From Candidatus Aegiribacteria sp. (GTDB lineage Bacteria > Fermentibacterota > Fermentibacteria > Fermentibacterales > JCC-6), in assembly GCA_021108435.1 (NCBI GenBank), contig JAIOQY010000190.1, positions 1-44,569 of the forward strand: a stretch of 44,569 nt of DNA. The letters are read 5' to 3'. Position numbers and translations under genes: made by a program. The notes under the pieces are model-generated. The model ran no database searches. It was not told the DNA's origin and saw nothing but the letters and a program-made list of their open reading frames with translations. Position 1 is the stretch's first letter. Each line of letters begins with the position of its first letter. Of this stretch, positions 1 through 7,665 are shown in pieces.

Positions 1-210
1 GAATAGCGAACTGGTGTGTTTACCCTGAGCGAGCGTAGCGAGTCGAATAAAACGCTAAGTGTTCTGATCTTCGCTTCGCTGAAGTAAGCTTCCGCAGCAG
101 CAGTAATGATAGTTCTCCAGATCTTCATGAAATTGACATGTCTGAGCTGCTACCGCTATTGTCAGTTCAATAGGGAAGCAATGACCGGATGGGTTGGATG
201 GAGAATGAAA
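1..210. other. 5' edge, no gene assigned
   Basis: No gene recognised here. Positions 24-44 hold a short palindromic motif built on GAGCGAGCG...AGCGAGTCG, and 89-105 a small CTTCG/CGAAG-type hairpin. Both look like dispersed repeat debris. The frame of the following gene is open across part of this stretch, but the better start lies at 211. Confidence 0.4.
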
Positions 211-1329
211 ATGAGATACAGAGTCGCGGAGAACGGAAGATCTAATCCTGCGCTACGCCGAATCACGTTCATTCTGATACTTCTGATGACACTAACGGGA
301 CATGCTTCGAGTCAGGATATCTCTCAATCTCCATTCCTTCTTGCTGAGGATGTACAACTCTTCACACCAATCTCCGAGAAAGAGGTTCTCTTCGTGGATT
401 CCAGCGGTGAGATTCGTCTTGTTAATATTGATCATCCTCTGGAACCTATTGAGTGGTCGTCCGACTGGGATCCTCGCATATTGGAATGGAGCGAAACGGG
501 CAGAACACTGTATCTGAGTTCCAGCATAGATGGGGAGTGGGTCTGCTTCGCGATCTCCGTTGATACCCCCGGTTTGGAGGAAGTTGGTCCCGCGCCTTTA
601 GCGGTGGTCGTTTCAAGATCCGACGGTTCAGGATCGAAGACTGTTGCTCTCGCACAAAATGCTGGTGGAGGTCCTCAGTTCAGCTTCAGCTCAGACACCA
701 ATCTGCTTTATGGCTATCCCTTCATGCCCTGTGGCATTAATGCATCTGACTACATCGCATACATGTCAGGGGAAACAGCTGAGGAGCAATACGAGTTCTA
801 CACAATTATCGATCTACGGGACGGCTCGCGGTTTCATGAAGATCTTCCGCTCAGTTCAGGCTATATAGATTGTCCTTTCAGTGATCTCGCAGCAATAGCG
901 AACGAGGGATCGCTGCTCGCTTTTGCCCGCATTTCTGCCGAGGGATCATTCATTGATTTCTACGGTGGATCTTACTTGAAAGTCCTTAGCTGGGTTCTGC
1001 CGGATGGTCTGCTGGCTGAGCATGAGGGAAAGCAGTTCCTTGTTCTCTCTGACGGAACACTTCTGGAAAACACCACTGAGTGGTTGAATGTTCGATGCTG
1101 GGTATCGGACGCACTCTATCTCTGCTCTACAGGAGAATCATGCGAGGTTCTTCTGACCGGGATTGATTGGGAGAACTTCGAGCCTGTTCACGGACGAATC
1201 CTGGAGGACTTCCCCAGGGAAGGGCTTGTCATGTCTATGCCCGGCTCGGAGGGGTTGCTCATTGCCGACTATGATAAGCTCTTTTACTATCCACTTTTGC
1301 GTGGAACATCCAGCAGTATCACTGAATGA
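211..1329 (+). CDS. Exported hypothetical protein (372 aa)
   Basis: I do not recognise a family. The frame is open from 106, but ATG 211 is preferred because GGAG at 200-203 sits seven bases upstream; ATGs at 181 and 205 are alternatives. From 211 the protein has a basic N-terminus (NPALRR) followed by a hydrophobic run (ITFILILLMTLTG) and ASSQ, a signal peptide with a probable cleavage near residue 33. The mature part is acidic and rich in short beta-strand-like stretches with WxxDW and SDG patterns, which suggests a beta-propeller or TolB-like periplasmic fold; this is inference only. It lacks the C-terminal sorting domain of its downstream neighbours. No operon partner is on the same strand. 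Confidence 0.7.
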   Translation: MRYRVAENGRSNPALRRITFILILLMTLTGHASSQDISQSPFLLAEDVQLFTPISEKEVLFVDSSGEIRLVNIDHPLEPIEWSSDWDPRILEWSETGRTLYLSSSIDGEWVCFAISVDTPGLEEVGPAPLAVVVSRSDGSGSKTVALAQNAGGGPQFSFSSDTNLLYGYPFMPCGINASDYIAYMSGETAEEQYEFYTIIDLRDGSRFHEDLPLSSGYIDCPFSDLAAIANEGSLLAFARISAEGSFIDFYGGSYLKVLSWVLPDGLLAEHEGKQFLVLSDGTLLENTTEWLNVRCWVSDALYLCSTGESCEVLLTGIDWENFEPVHGRILEDFPREGLVMSMPGSEGLLIADYDKLFYYPLLRGTSSSITE

Positions 1330-1493
1330 TGAGAATACTGCTGCTAAAATCCATGAACTCAGCAACCTGTTTAATCACTTAATTCATTTATCGGGAGGAT
1401 CAACAGAGAAAGTTCGATAATGTGTCACGATGCCCCGCCAGTGCCCCAAACAGTGCCACCCACCAATAAAGCGACAGGGGGGCTTTAGAACTT
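1330..1493. other. Convergent intergenic region with repeat debris
   Basis: No gene. It contains a copy of a 25-bp repeat at 1452-1476 (see the repeat entry), a stretch at about 1366-1435 that resembles 2262-2340, and a 10-bp palindrome CTTCTAGAAG at 1491-1500 overlapping the end of the next minus-strand gene. No clear U-tract terminator. Confidence 0.4.
1452..1476. repeat. 25-bp dispersed repeat, copy 1
   Basis: This 25-mer, reading GTGCCACCCAC then AATAAAGCGACA, matches 17689-17713 with one difference (C versus T between the two halves). The copies are 16 kb apart in unrelated contexts, so chance identity is very unlikely. Confidence 0.75.
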
Positions 1494-2177
1494 CTAGAAG
1501 AGGATTTTTATGTTGCCCCAGGTTTCAGATTCCACAGCAGCAAACTGTCCGTCGAAATCGAAGAACATATCGGAGTCCTGTTCGAATACAACATCGGACC
1601 TCTCCCATATGCCGGAACCATCGTTGTACCAGCAATAGTCACCGATGTAATTGTGACTTACAAGAATGAAGCAGTTATCAGAGATATCAGCCTGGGTTTC
1701 AAAGTAGTAGTGAATACCAGGAAGAAGCTCAAGAGTATACGAGTCTTCATAGAGGATTATATGGTTCTCGTAGATGTCAAAACCCCAGCTACTGTCACCG
1801 GTGAATGTGTTAGTACAGGATGCGCTCTCGGCCCACACATCGGTATTTGTGTTTGGGTCGGAATCGCCGGTATCATCCTTGGAGACTACTAAGTTCATCG
1901 TTGAGGCATGCCCACCTGTCCAGATCATCCAGACGTAGATCTCATGAATCCAGGCTAAACCAATAACCTCAACGTCATCGCAGGCCCACCGATCACCAGC
2001 GCCGTAGATGCTGTAACCGTTAAGCAAGTTTTCAAAATTGTAAGTCTGTGAATAAACCAGGTTGTCTATCCCAGTCGGACCAGTTCCTGGAATGTGACGG
2101 GAGCCCAATTCATAAGGTTGATCAGCCAGTGAAGATGACAGGGATATGATCAGAATAGCGGAAAGGAATACTCTCAT
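1494..2177 (-). CDS. Secreted hypothetical protein (227 aa)
   Basis: I recognise no catalytic family. ATG at 2177 follows a full AGGAGGTGAG Shine-Dalgarno. The protein opens with a classical signal peptide (MRVFLSAILIISLSSSLA) and then a Trp/Tyr/Asp-rich mature region with many predicted beta strands, resembling carbohydrate- or protein-binding beta-sandwich domains found in secreted FCB proteins. It ends without the T9SS-like domain carried by the three plus-strand secreted proteins further on, so it may be periplasmic or released by another route. A near-consensus promoter lies just upstream (2214-2242), giving a leader of about 30 nt. Transcribed alone. Confidence 0.7.
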   Translation of the reverse strand: MRVFLSAILIISLSSSLADQPYELGSRHIPGTGPTGIDNLVYSQTYNFENLLNGYSIYGAGDRWACDDVEVIGLAWIHEIYVWMIWTGGHASTMNLVVSKDDTGDSDPNTNTDVWAESASCTNTFTGDSSWGFDIYENHIILYEDSYTLELLPGIHYYFETQADISDNCFILVSHNYIGDYCWYNDGSGIWERSDVVFEQDSDMFFDFDGQFAAVESETWGNIKILF

Positions 2178-2213
2178 AACTCACCTCCTTTCAATGGAGG
2201 TAGACCCAAATAG

Positions 2214-2242
2214 AGTGTAAAGTTTTACGTATGTGATGTCAA
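2214..2242 (-). promoter_or_regulatory. Sigma70-like promoter, TTGACA-N17-TACACT
   Basis: Read on the minus strand, the -35 box TTGACA (2237-2242) and -10 box TACACT (2214-2219) are separated by exactly 17 bases, upstream of the secreted protein starting at 2177. The promoter of the next minus-strand gene (3651-3679) has the same layout and a similar surrounding sequence. Confidence 0.75.
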
Positions 2243-2452
2243 GATGAGTTCAGGAACTCTGAAACCTGCTGAATCACTTAAATTCTGTTTTCGGGAGTAT
2301 CAGTAAAGAAAGTTAGATGATGTATCAAGATGCCTGCCTATGGTTAAATCTTTTCGAATACAGTTAAATTCATTTTTGCTATTATGCTGTCATTAACATG
2401 CATATAAGATTTCTATTTCTAAGTTATTGAGAACAAATAACCAGTACCCTGA

Positions 2453-3569
2453 TCAATAAATGCCCATCGTGTTGTCCGTTGTGAAAAGAGCAAGGCCATT
2501 AATGCATTGGTATTCGTAATGAAATGTTATTCCGTAACTGAGTGGCTGATCGGGATGCTGAGGAATATCAACAACATAGATTTTTACGAAATAACCGTCA
2601 TGCAGATGTGCGAATATCACATCATCCTGGATGATATACCCCATTACCCACCAGGCATATGTCCCTCCCGGAGCCGCCCCGTAGTTTATCCAACCCTGTT
2701 CACCCCATGCGAACATCATTGTCTCATAACCATTCCCAAAAGGTGGAGCAGCACCGCTGAAGAAACCTACTGGACTGATCGGCCAATTACCATCATAGCA
2801 ATAGATGTCCTGTATGAAAGAAGAGCTGGCTGCGAATCCGGCTATACCCGATATCGCGCCGAATATAAACGCGTTATACTCGTATTCTGGTGCATGATTA
2901 TCCCATATCGTATACAGTGTAGATATTTCATTTGGCATAGTACTGACAGTATTCGAATAGTTCTCGGAGAACTCGGATCCCAGGTAAGCCTTGACTGAGT
3001 AGAGTCCGGCACATGTAGCTTGATGGTTAAAGGTAGTAAGAGAAACATCACCGACTGAAACCCAACCTCCTTTAGCATTTGCCTTGAAGTATATCACATA
3101 ACCATCAGCATCTCCTGCAACAGGATTCCAGTTAAGCACAACGGACATTCCTTCAGACAATGCTTCATCAATTGTCAGCCCTGTAACAGTTGGCAATGTA
3201 CCCGTGCATGGAATTGTTACGCATACTTCGTTGCTCCACAATAAATCATCATCAGAGTTCAACACAGTTGCGAGGGCAACATAATAGGTTGTACCTCCGA
3301 CTACCGTTGTATCAACGAACGAGGTATCAGTGGATTCCAGAAATGCTCCAAGATTTTCTGCTGATGAAATATTCTGAACAGAATAACTGATAAGAAGTGA
3401 AGTCACCGGCTTCGCACACCTGCCAATTAATGTGTAATGAGCCGGTGTCTATCTCCGTAACAGTAAGTGTTCCGGCTGAAGGAGCGGAATCTGTCGCAGT
3501 TGGCTCCTCAATACACGCCAGAAGAAATATTGAACAGGTAAATACAGACAGGAGTATCCGTTTTTGCAA
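2453..3569 (-). pseudogene. Lipoprotein with fibronectin type III repeats, frameshifted
   Basis: Two overlapping minus-strand frames form one protein. The first (from TTG 3569, preceded by GAGGTG eight bases away) gives a lipoprotein signal with lipobox LLAC, then the first half of an Fn3 domain ending DFTSYQL. The second frame picks up YSVQNISSAE and completes that domain (VVGGTTYYVALATV), then a second Fn3 domain (VTGLTIDEA...VVLNWNP...DGYVIYF) and a C-terminal Trp/Tyr/Gly-rich region of about 150 residues that I do not recognise. The switch is a +1 shift around 3375-3400. A one-base insertion or two-base deletion, genuine or from assembly, explains it. It has its own promoter (3651-3679). 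If the shift is real, the product is a truncated 80-residue lipoprotein. Confidence 0.7.
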
Positions 3570-3650
3570 AATAGCATCACCTCATATCTCTAAATAAACA
3601 CTACTAATTCGACTGATTTCACTTCATCCAAAAGAGGATGATCAAAATAA

Positions 3651-3679
3651 ATTGTAGGGTTTTGCTTATGCAATGTCAA
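3651..3679 (-). promoter_or_regulatory. Sigma70-like promoter, TTGACA-N17-TACAAT
   Basis: On the minus strand the -35 box TTGACA (3674-3679) lies 17 bases from TACAAT (3651-3656), about 80 bases upstream of the Fn3 lipoprotein start. The spacer and flanks resemble the promoter at 2214-2242, suggesting shared origin or shared regulation. Confidence 0.75.
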
Positions 3680-3733
3680 GATGAGGCGTTTCTGCATGAA
3701 CATGATATTCAATCCGGAAATTTCACCTGTATT

Positions 3734-3822
3734 CTGTGGATTTCCCCAGGAACCGCAGGTTTCCGGACATGCTGGTTGCTGTGGATTTCCACAGGACCGC
3801 AGGTTTCCAGACATGATGGTTG
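3734..3822. repeat. Two-copy tandem repeat, 45 bp unit
   Basis: Copy one is 3734-3778 and copy two 3779-3822 (44 bp). They differ by about four substitutions and one missing base. Each unit contains GGATTTCC and CCGCAGGTTTCC, which can pair locally as a short hairpin. No further copies were seen, so this is not a CRISPR. Confidence 0.8.
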
Positions 3823-3921
3823 CTACTGAAACAACACATGAAGCCGGGTATGCTCTAAGTAAGTTTATTATTCGATTCGGATATTCGGTTGAATACTGAA
3901 ATAGTGATTCTCTATCTATTA

Positions 3922-3950
3922 TTGACTTGTTTACTGAATACTTGTATCTA
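3922..3950 (+). promoter_or_regulatory. Probable promoter of the C11 peptidase gene
   Basis: TTGACT (3922-3927), 17-base spacer, TATCTA (3945-3950), about 55 bases before the ATG at 4006. The -35 box matches consensus at 5 of 6 positions; the -10 box is weaker. Confidence 0.5.
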
Positions 3951-4005
3951 TAGTATTGATACAGTATTAAATTGCATCTGAGTATTGTGAAATGAGGAAT
4001 CGCTG

Positions 4006-5703
4006 ATGGGCAAACATATTGGCATATCAACACTTGCAGGAGCTGCAGTAATCTTTTTAAATACTATTCGGTGGAAGAGCATAGTTCGGAAACATTGCGC
4101 TGCGATTGTATTTCTATTTCTCATACCCTTCCTGGCACAGGTTGCCATTGCTGACAGAGAAGTTTTTTCTGATCCGGCAACGTACAAGACCACTTTCGAG
4201 GATATGGGAAGCGGATTCCTGCCTGAAGGAGATCATCTTGAACTCTTCAAACGGCTGATTGAGATGGAGACACCGCGGGAAGAGACGTTCATGGATCTCA
4301 CCTCACCACTGCCTGATCCTGGCAGCGATCTGGACATAGCGTGGACCTTCCTCTTCTACGACGATGCAGAATTTCCGGCCTTCAATCCATTTTTGGTTTT
4401 CTCCAGCGATGCTTACTCATCCGAAAGCCTTAAAGTGATTGTCCTGCAGGACACTGAAGACGAACCAACTACCCTGTGGTATGTCCATGAAGACAGTTAT
4501 CCGGTATTTCTGGAGGACTGGGGGGAAAGGAATATGGGGGATTGGTCAACACTCTACGACTTCATCGTATGGGGCAAGGCGAACTACCCGGCCGATAGAT
4601 ATATACTGACCATGTACGACCACGGGGGAGGATGGATGGGAGCATGTTGGGATTACACCTCTTATGGTGATTTTCTCCTTATGGACGAGATTGATTGCGC
4701 AATCAGAAAAGCCGGTGGGGTAGATATTTTAGCCTTCACCGCCCCTTGCTTAATGGGCGCGCTGGAATCAGCCTACGAACTCCGGGATTGTGTGGATGTC
4801 TACATTGGAAGCGAGGAGATAACCGGGTACATCTTCTGGTGGGACATAATTGATGATATCTGCGATATACTCAATGATTCCTCCTCTCTCTCCAATGCGG
4901 AGATCGGCAGCATGATAATAGATCTCGTTGAGGTAAACGCTCCTATTCAATACATTGAGTGGCTCACGATGAGCGCTGTTGACCAGGCCAGGATACAGGA
5001 TTTCACTGACCCTCTGGATGAACTGATAGTGTACATGATACAAAACATGGGCGAACTTGGCCCGAATATTCAGACAGCCCGTAATAATGCCTGGATTATG
5101 GGAAAGGGAGGGACTTATACCTGTTACGAAACTGACCTGTACGATTACCTGTTGCAGATCACGGAAGTAGAGACCGATCCCTTTGTTCTTGATAAGGCGC
5201 TGGAGATCAGGCAGGCCTTCACTCCTGCTATAATCAACGAGTGTCACGGAAGCTCTCAGTCCAGGACTCACGGTCTGACTATATATTTTCCGCCTGATGC
5301 AGAATCTTTCAATACTCAATACGGAAATGTTAATCTGGATTTCGCCGACAACACTCAATGGAATGAATTCCTTGAAGCCTACTACGACTGGCAGCAGACC
5401 GGTATCGCAGGGGGCCCTTCCGTCAGCAATCCAGACATTAACGTGAATCCCAATCCATTCACTAACACAACGCAGGTAACATATACATGCCATTCCTCTG
5501 AAATTGTTGATCTGACAGTTTTCGATATTTCAGGTCGTACTGTCCGTACACTCACTTATGGTATGGTAGAAAGCGGAACCCACAATATCAGCTGGGATGG
5601 TAGAAATCATCTGGGTAGTCTGGTTCCGGCAGGCGTGTACATCTGTGTTCTTAAGACAGAGAAAGGTTCCGTGAGTAGTGCTATGGTCATCCTGGTGAGA
5701 TAG
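4006..5703 (+). CDS. Secreted clostripain-family (C11) cysteine peptidase with T9SS-like C-terminal domain
   Basis: Clan CD cysteine endopeptidase, probably cleaving after basic residues as clostripain does. A long N-terminus (about 50 residues) contains a hydrophobic core (AAIVFLFLIPFLAQVAIA) acting as signal peptide. The catalytic pair is visible: His206 in MYDHGGGW and Cys248 in FTAPCLMGALESA, at the spacing and sequence context of the C11 family. From about residue 475 a FlgD-like/T9SS sorting domain follows (NPNPFTNTTQVTY, VFDISGRTVRTL, LVPAGVYICVLK) and the chain ends VILVR. ATG 4006 follows GAGGA. Expected outside the cell or on its surface. The C25 peptidase and FG-GAP protein follow on the same strand with gaps of 150-320 bp, so they look like separate units sharing an export route. 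Confidence 0.88.
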   Translation: MGKHIGISTLAGAAVIFLNTIRWKSIVRKHCAAIVFLFLIPFLAQVAIADREVFSDPATYKTTFEDMGSGFLPEGDHLELFKRLIEMETPREETFMDLTSPLPDPGSDLDIAWTFLFYDDAEFPAFNPFLVFSSDAYSSESLKVIVLQDTEDEPTTLWYVHEDSYPVFLEDWGERNMGDWSTLYDFIVWGKANYPADRYILTMYDHGGGWMGACWDYTSYGDFLLMDEIDCAIRKAGGVDILAFTAPCLMGALESAYELRDCVDVYIGSEEITGYIFWWDIIDDICDILNDSSSLSNAEIGSMIIDLVEVNAPIQYIEWLTMSAVDQARIQDFTDPLDELIVYMIQNMGELGPNIQTARNNAWIMGKGGTYTCYETDLYDYLLQITEVETDPFVLDKALEIRQAFTPAIINECHGSSQSRTHGLTIYFPPDAESFNTQYGNVNLDFADNTQWNEFLEAYYDWQQTGIAGGPSVSNPDINVNPNPFTNTTQVTYTCHSSEIVDLTVFDISGRTVRTLTYGMVESGTHNISWDGRNHLGSLVPAGVYICVLKTEKGSVSSAMVILVR

Positions 5704-5857
5704 AAAACCGATAATCGATTAAATACCATGATCTTCCTGTTCAGTTGTAGATGGTCTGCGAATCTGAAGCAGATTATGTTCCCTGAGTGCATTATGTTTT
5801 TGTTATATAATGTTTGAACGGCAAAGAGACTAAGATATCTCTGTACAGGAGGATGAT

Positions 5858-7348
5858 ATGATTCTGATGATTATAGCTGTGGCTCTTCTGGGTGATGTTT
5901 ACGACGATATTACCGTGACCAGAAACCCTGATCCAAATTATGTGGCGGGAACGTACGAAGAGTGGCTAGAGGATCAGCCCGATTTCCAGCCGTTCTTCGC
6001 AAGAACCATTATGGGAAGCGATGGAGCGGAGTTTCTGCTGGTATTCGAGAATGGACTTACCGACAGTCTTGAGGCTGGAGTCCTCGAACAGTGGACCGCT
6101 GATATCGCGTCCCAGGGGCTTTCATGGGAGGTAGTGGAGGTTACCTACAGTACACCGGAGGATCTCAAGAGTTACCTTACGGATAAGTACAACGATGGAC
6201 TGGAGGGCGCGGTTCTGGTGGGGATTCTCCCCACTGCCTGGGTCATGCTTGAGAACTCATTCGGAGGTAATGAGCACTTCCCTTGTGATTATTTCCTGAT
6301 GGATCTTGATGGAACATGGGAAGATCTTTGGGTGGGTTATCCCTCAAGCGGTGTTCCCGGATCGGATGGAAAATACGATACTTTCAGCGGAAGTCTGGAT
6401 CCGGAGATATATACCGGACGGATCAAGGTGGACAATCTCAATGCGCTTGGTGATCCCATCGAGATGCTTAATGACTACATCGAGCGGAACCATGTCTGGC
6501 GGATGAACGGAGGTCCCGACCCTCTGACTGCTCTATTGTATGTGGATGATGACTGGGCAGGCTGGTCTGGTCTGCAGGCTTCAATGCAGCACCTCTATCC
6601 CAACACGATACTGGTAAACGATATTTACGGAACCAACGGAACTGATTATCTGGAGACCAGGCTTCCGGATGCCTACGTTTGGATAAGCCCCTTTGTACAT
6701 TCGAGTCCGAATACTCATTACTGGGCACAGGGTCCCTCCACCAACTGGGACGAGATCGTACCTGCCAACCCACAGGCGCATTTCTATAACCTGTTCGCAT
6801 GTTCAAATGCCCGTTTTACAACTACTCGCTGCATGGGAGCGGTTTACGCATTCTGTACGTCCGCAGGACTTGCTTCCGTTGGCAGCACCAAGACGGGTTC
6901 CATGATGCAGTTCACCCAGTTCTACTATCCTATGGGACAAGGAGCATCGATAGGTGAAGCATACAAAGACTGGTGGGACTACATCGCTACCAACGGTCTG
7001 TCCCAGGATGAGAGATCATGGCATCTGGGTATGGTCCTTCTGGGTGATCCATCATTGATGCCTGCAATGCACATGCTGGGCATTGAGGATCAGAGTACTG
7101 AGACCAATACGTCATCAGGATTGATAATTGCGGAAAACCCCTGTCAGTCGGAACTGGTTCTGACATATGCTGAAGCACAGCAGGGTACAGTGGAACTGTA
7201 TGATACTTCCGGAAGGCTTGTGGCATCCGGTACACTTGAAGATTCATCCTGCACGCTGTCTTTATCATCAATCCAGACGGGATTTTACATTGTGAAAGTT
7301 ACAGCAGCAGGCATATCAGCACAGACATCGGTAGTTATCCTCAGATAG
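5858..7348 (+). CDS. Secreted gingipain-type (C25) peptidase with T9SS-like C-terminal domain
   Basis: Clan CD peptidase of the gingipain (C25) type. ATG 5858 has AGGAGG seven bases upstream. The signal peptide is very short (MILMIIAVALLG) with no basic residue. The catalytic domain shows ALVGILPTAW-like strand packing, the EIYTGRI motif typical of C25 proteins, His281 in PFVHSSPNTHYW and Cys315 in NLFACSNARF as the likely dyad, and WHLGMVLLGDPSLMP near its end. The last 80 residues form a short sorting domain (NPCQSELVLTY, ELYDTSGRLVASG, TGFYIVKV) ending VVILR. Gingipain pro-region and adhesin domains are absent, so it is a minimal form. Probably extracellular and supplying peptides to a fermenting cell; specificity cannot be read from the sequence. 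A TATAAT at about 5803 lacks a convincing -35 box. Confidence 0.85.
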   Translation: MILMIIAVALLGDVYDDITVTRNPDPNYVAGTYEEWLEDQPDFQPFFARTIMGSDGAEFLLVFENGLTDSLEAGVLEQWTADIASQGLSWEVVEVTYSTPEDLKSYLTDKYNDGLEGAVLVGILPTAWVMLENSFGGNEHFPCDYFLMDLDGTWEDLWVGYPSSGVPGSDGKYDTFSGSLDPEIYTGRIKVDNLNALGDPIEMLNDYIERNHVWRMNGGPDPLTALLYVDDDWAGWSGLQASMQHLYPNTILVNDIYGTNGTDYLETRLPDAYVWISPFVHSSPNTHYWAQGPSTNWDEIVPANPQAHFYNLFACSNARFTTTRCMGAVYAFCTSAGLASVGSTKTGSMMQFTQFYYPMGQGASIGEAYKDWWDYIATNGLSQDERSWHLGMVLLGDPSLMPAMHMLGIEDQSTETNTSSGLIIAENPCQSELVLTYAEAQQGTVELYDTSGRLVASGTLEDSSCTLSLSSIQTGFYIVKVTAAGISAQTSVVILR

Positions 7349-7665
7349 GGTCATCAATGTGCAGTGTGTGAATACGCGCTTCTGACAGAAGCACTGAATA
7401 TGGATATGAAGTAAGTCCTCCTGCTTAAGGTAGAATCCGTCCGCGGTCAGGTTTACCCTGGCCCGCCATCCAAGCAAATAACCAAAGCGTAAAAGAATTT
7501 TACAAAACAGGACAGCACCGGTTCTGTCAATTCAATGCGAAATACGTGGATTAACCCATTTATCTCTATTTGTATAATTAAACTGACTAATGTTTGACAA
7601 TCAGAACTCTATTAGTATACTTTGCAACAATCAATTATTATTTTCTTATTGATAAGGAGGGCGCT
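7349..7665. other. Intergenic region (317 bp) with hairpins and promoter
   Basis: No gene recognised. A hairpin GCTTC-TGACA-GAAGC sits at 7378-7392, and a second stem GGTCAGG/CCCTGGCC at about 7457-7475. Neither has a U-tract. A strong promoter at 7594-7621 serves the next gene. Confidence 0.5.
7594..7621 (+). promoter_or_regulatory. Strong sigma70-like promoter, TTGACA-N16-TATACT
   Basis: TTGACA at 7594-7599 and TATACT at 7616-7621 with a 16-base spacer, 44 bases before the ATG at 7666. A TTG inside this -35 box opens the longer frame, so that upstream start is almost certainly wrong. Confidence 0.8.

Larger units (their letters stand above)
3570..4005. other. Divergent intergenic region (436 bp) with promoters and tandem repeat
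   Basis: No gene recognised. The region carries the minus-strand promoter at 3651-3679, a 45-bp direct repeat at 3734-3822 and a plausible plus-strand promoter at 3922-3950 for the C11 peptidase. Confidence 0.6.

Noticed and set aside
3734-3822. CRISPR or repeat array
   Set aside because: Only two tandem units with no spacers.
4768-5493. Antisense 241-codon frame in the C11 peptidase
   Set aside because: Lies entirely opposite a gene with catalytic motifs and clear signal peptide; no family match.
7438-7490. Possible tRNA or structured RNA in the intergenic region
   Set aside because: A stem GGTCAGG/CCCTGGCC is present but no T-arm, anticodon or CCA-type geometry; not a tRNA.
7594-7665. 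Longer start for the FG-GAP protein
   Set aside because: The TTG lies in a promoter -35 box and would place a poor N-terminus before an excellent signal peptide.
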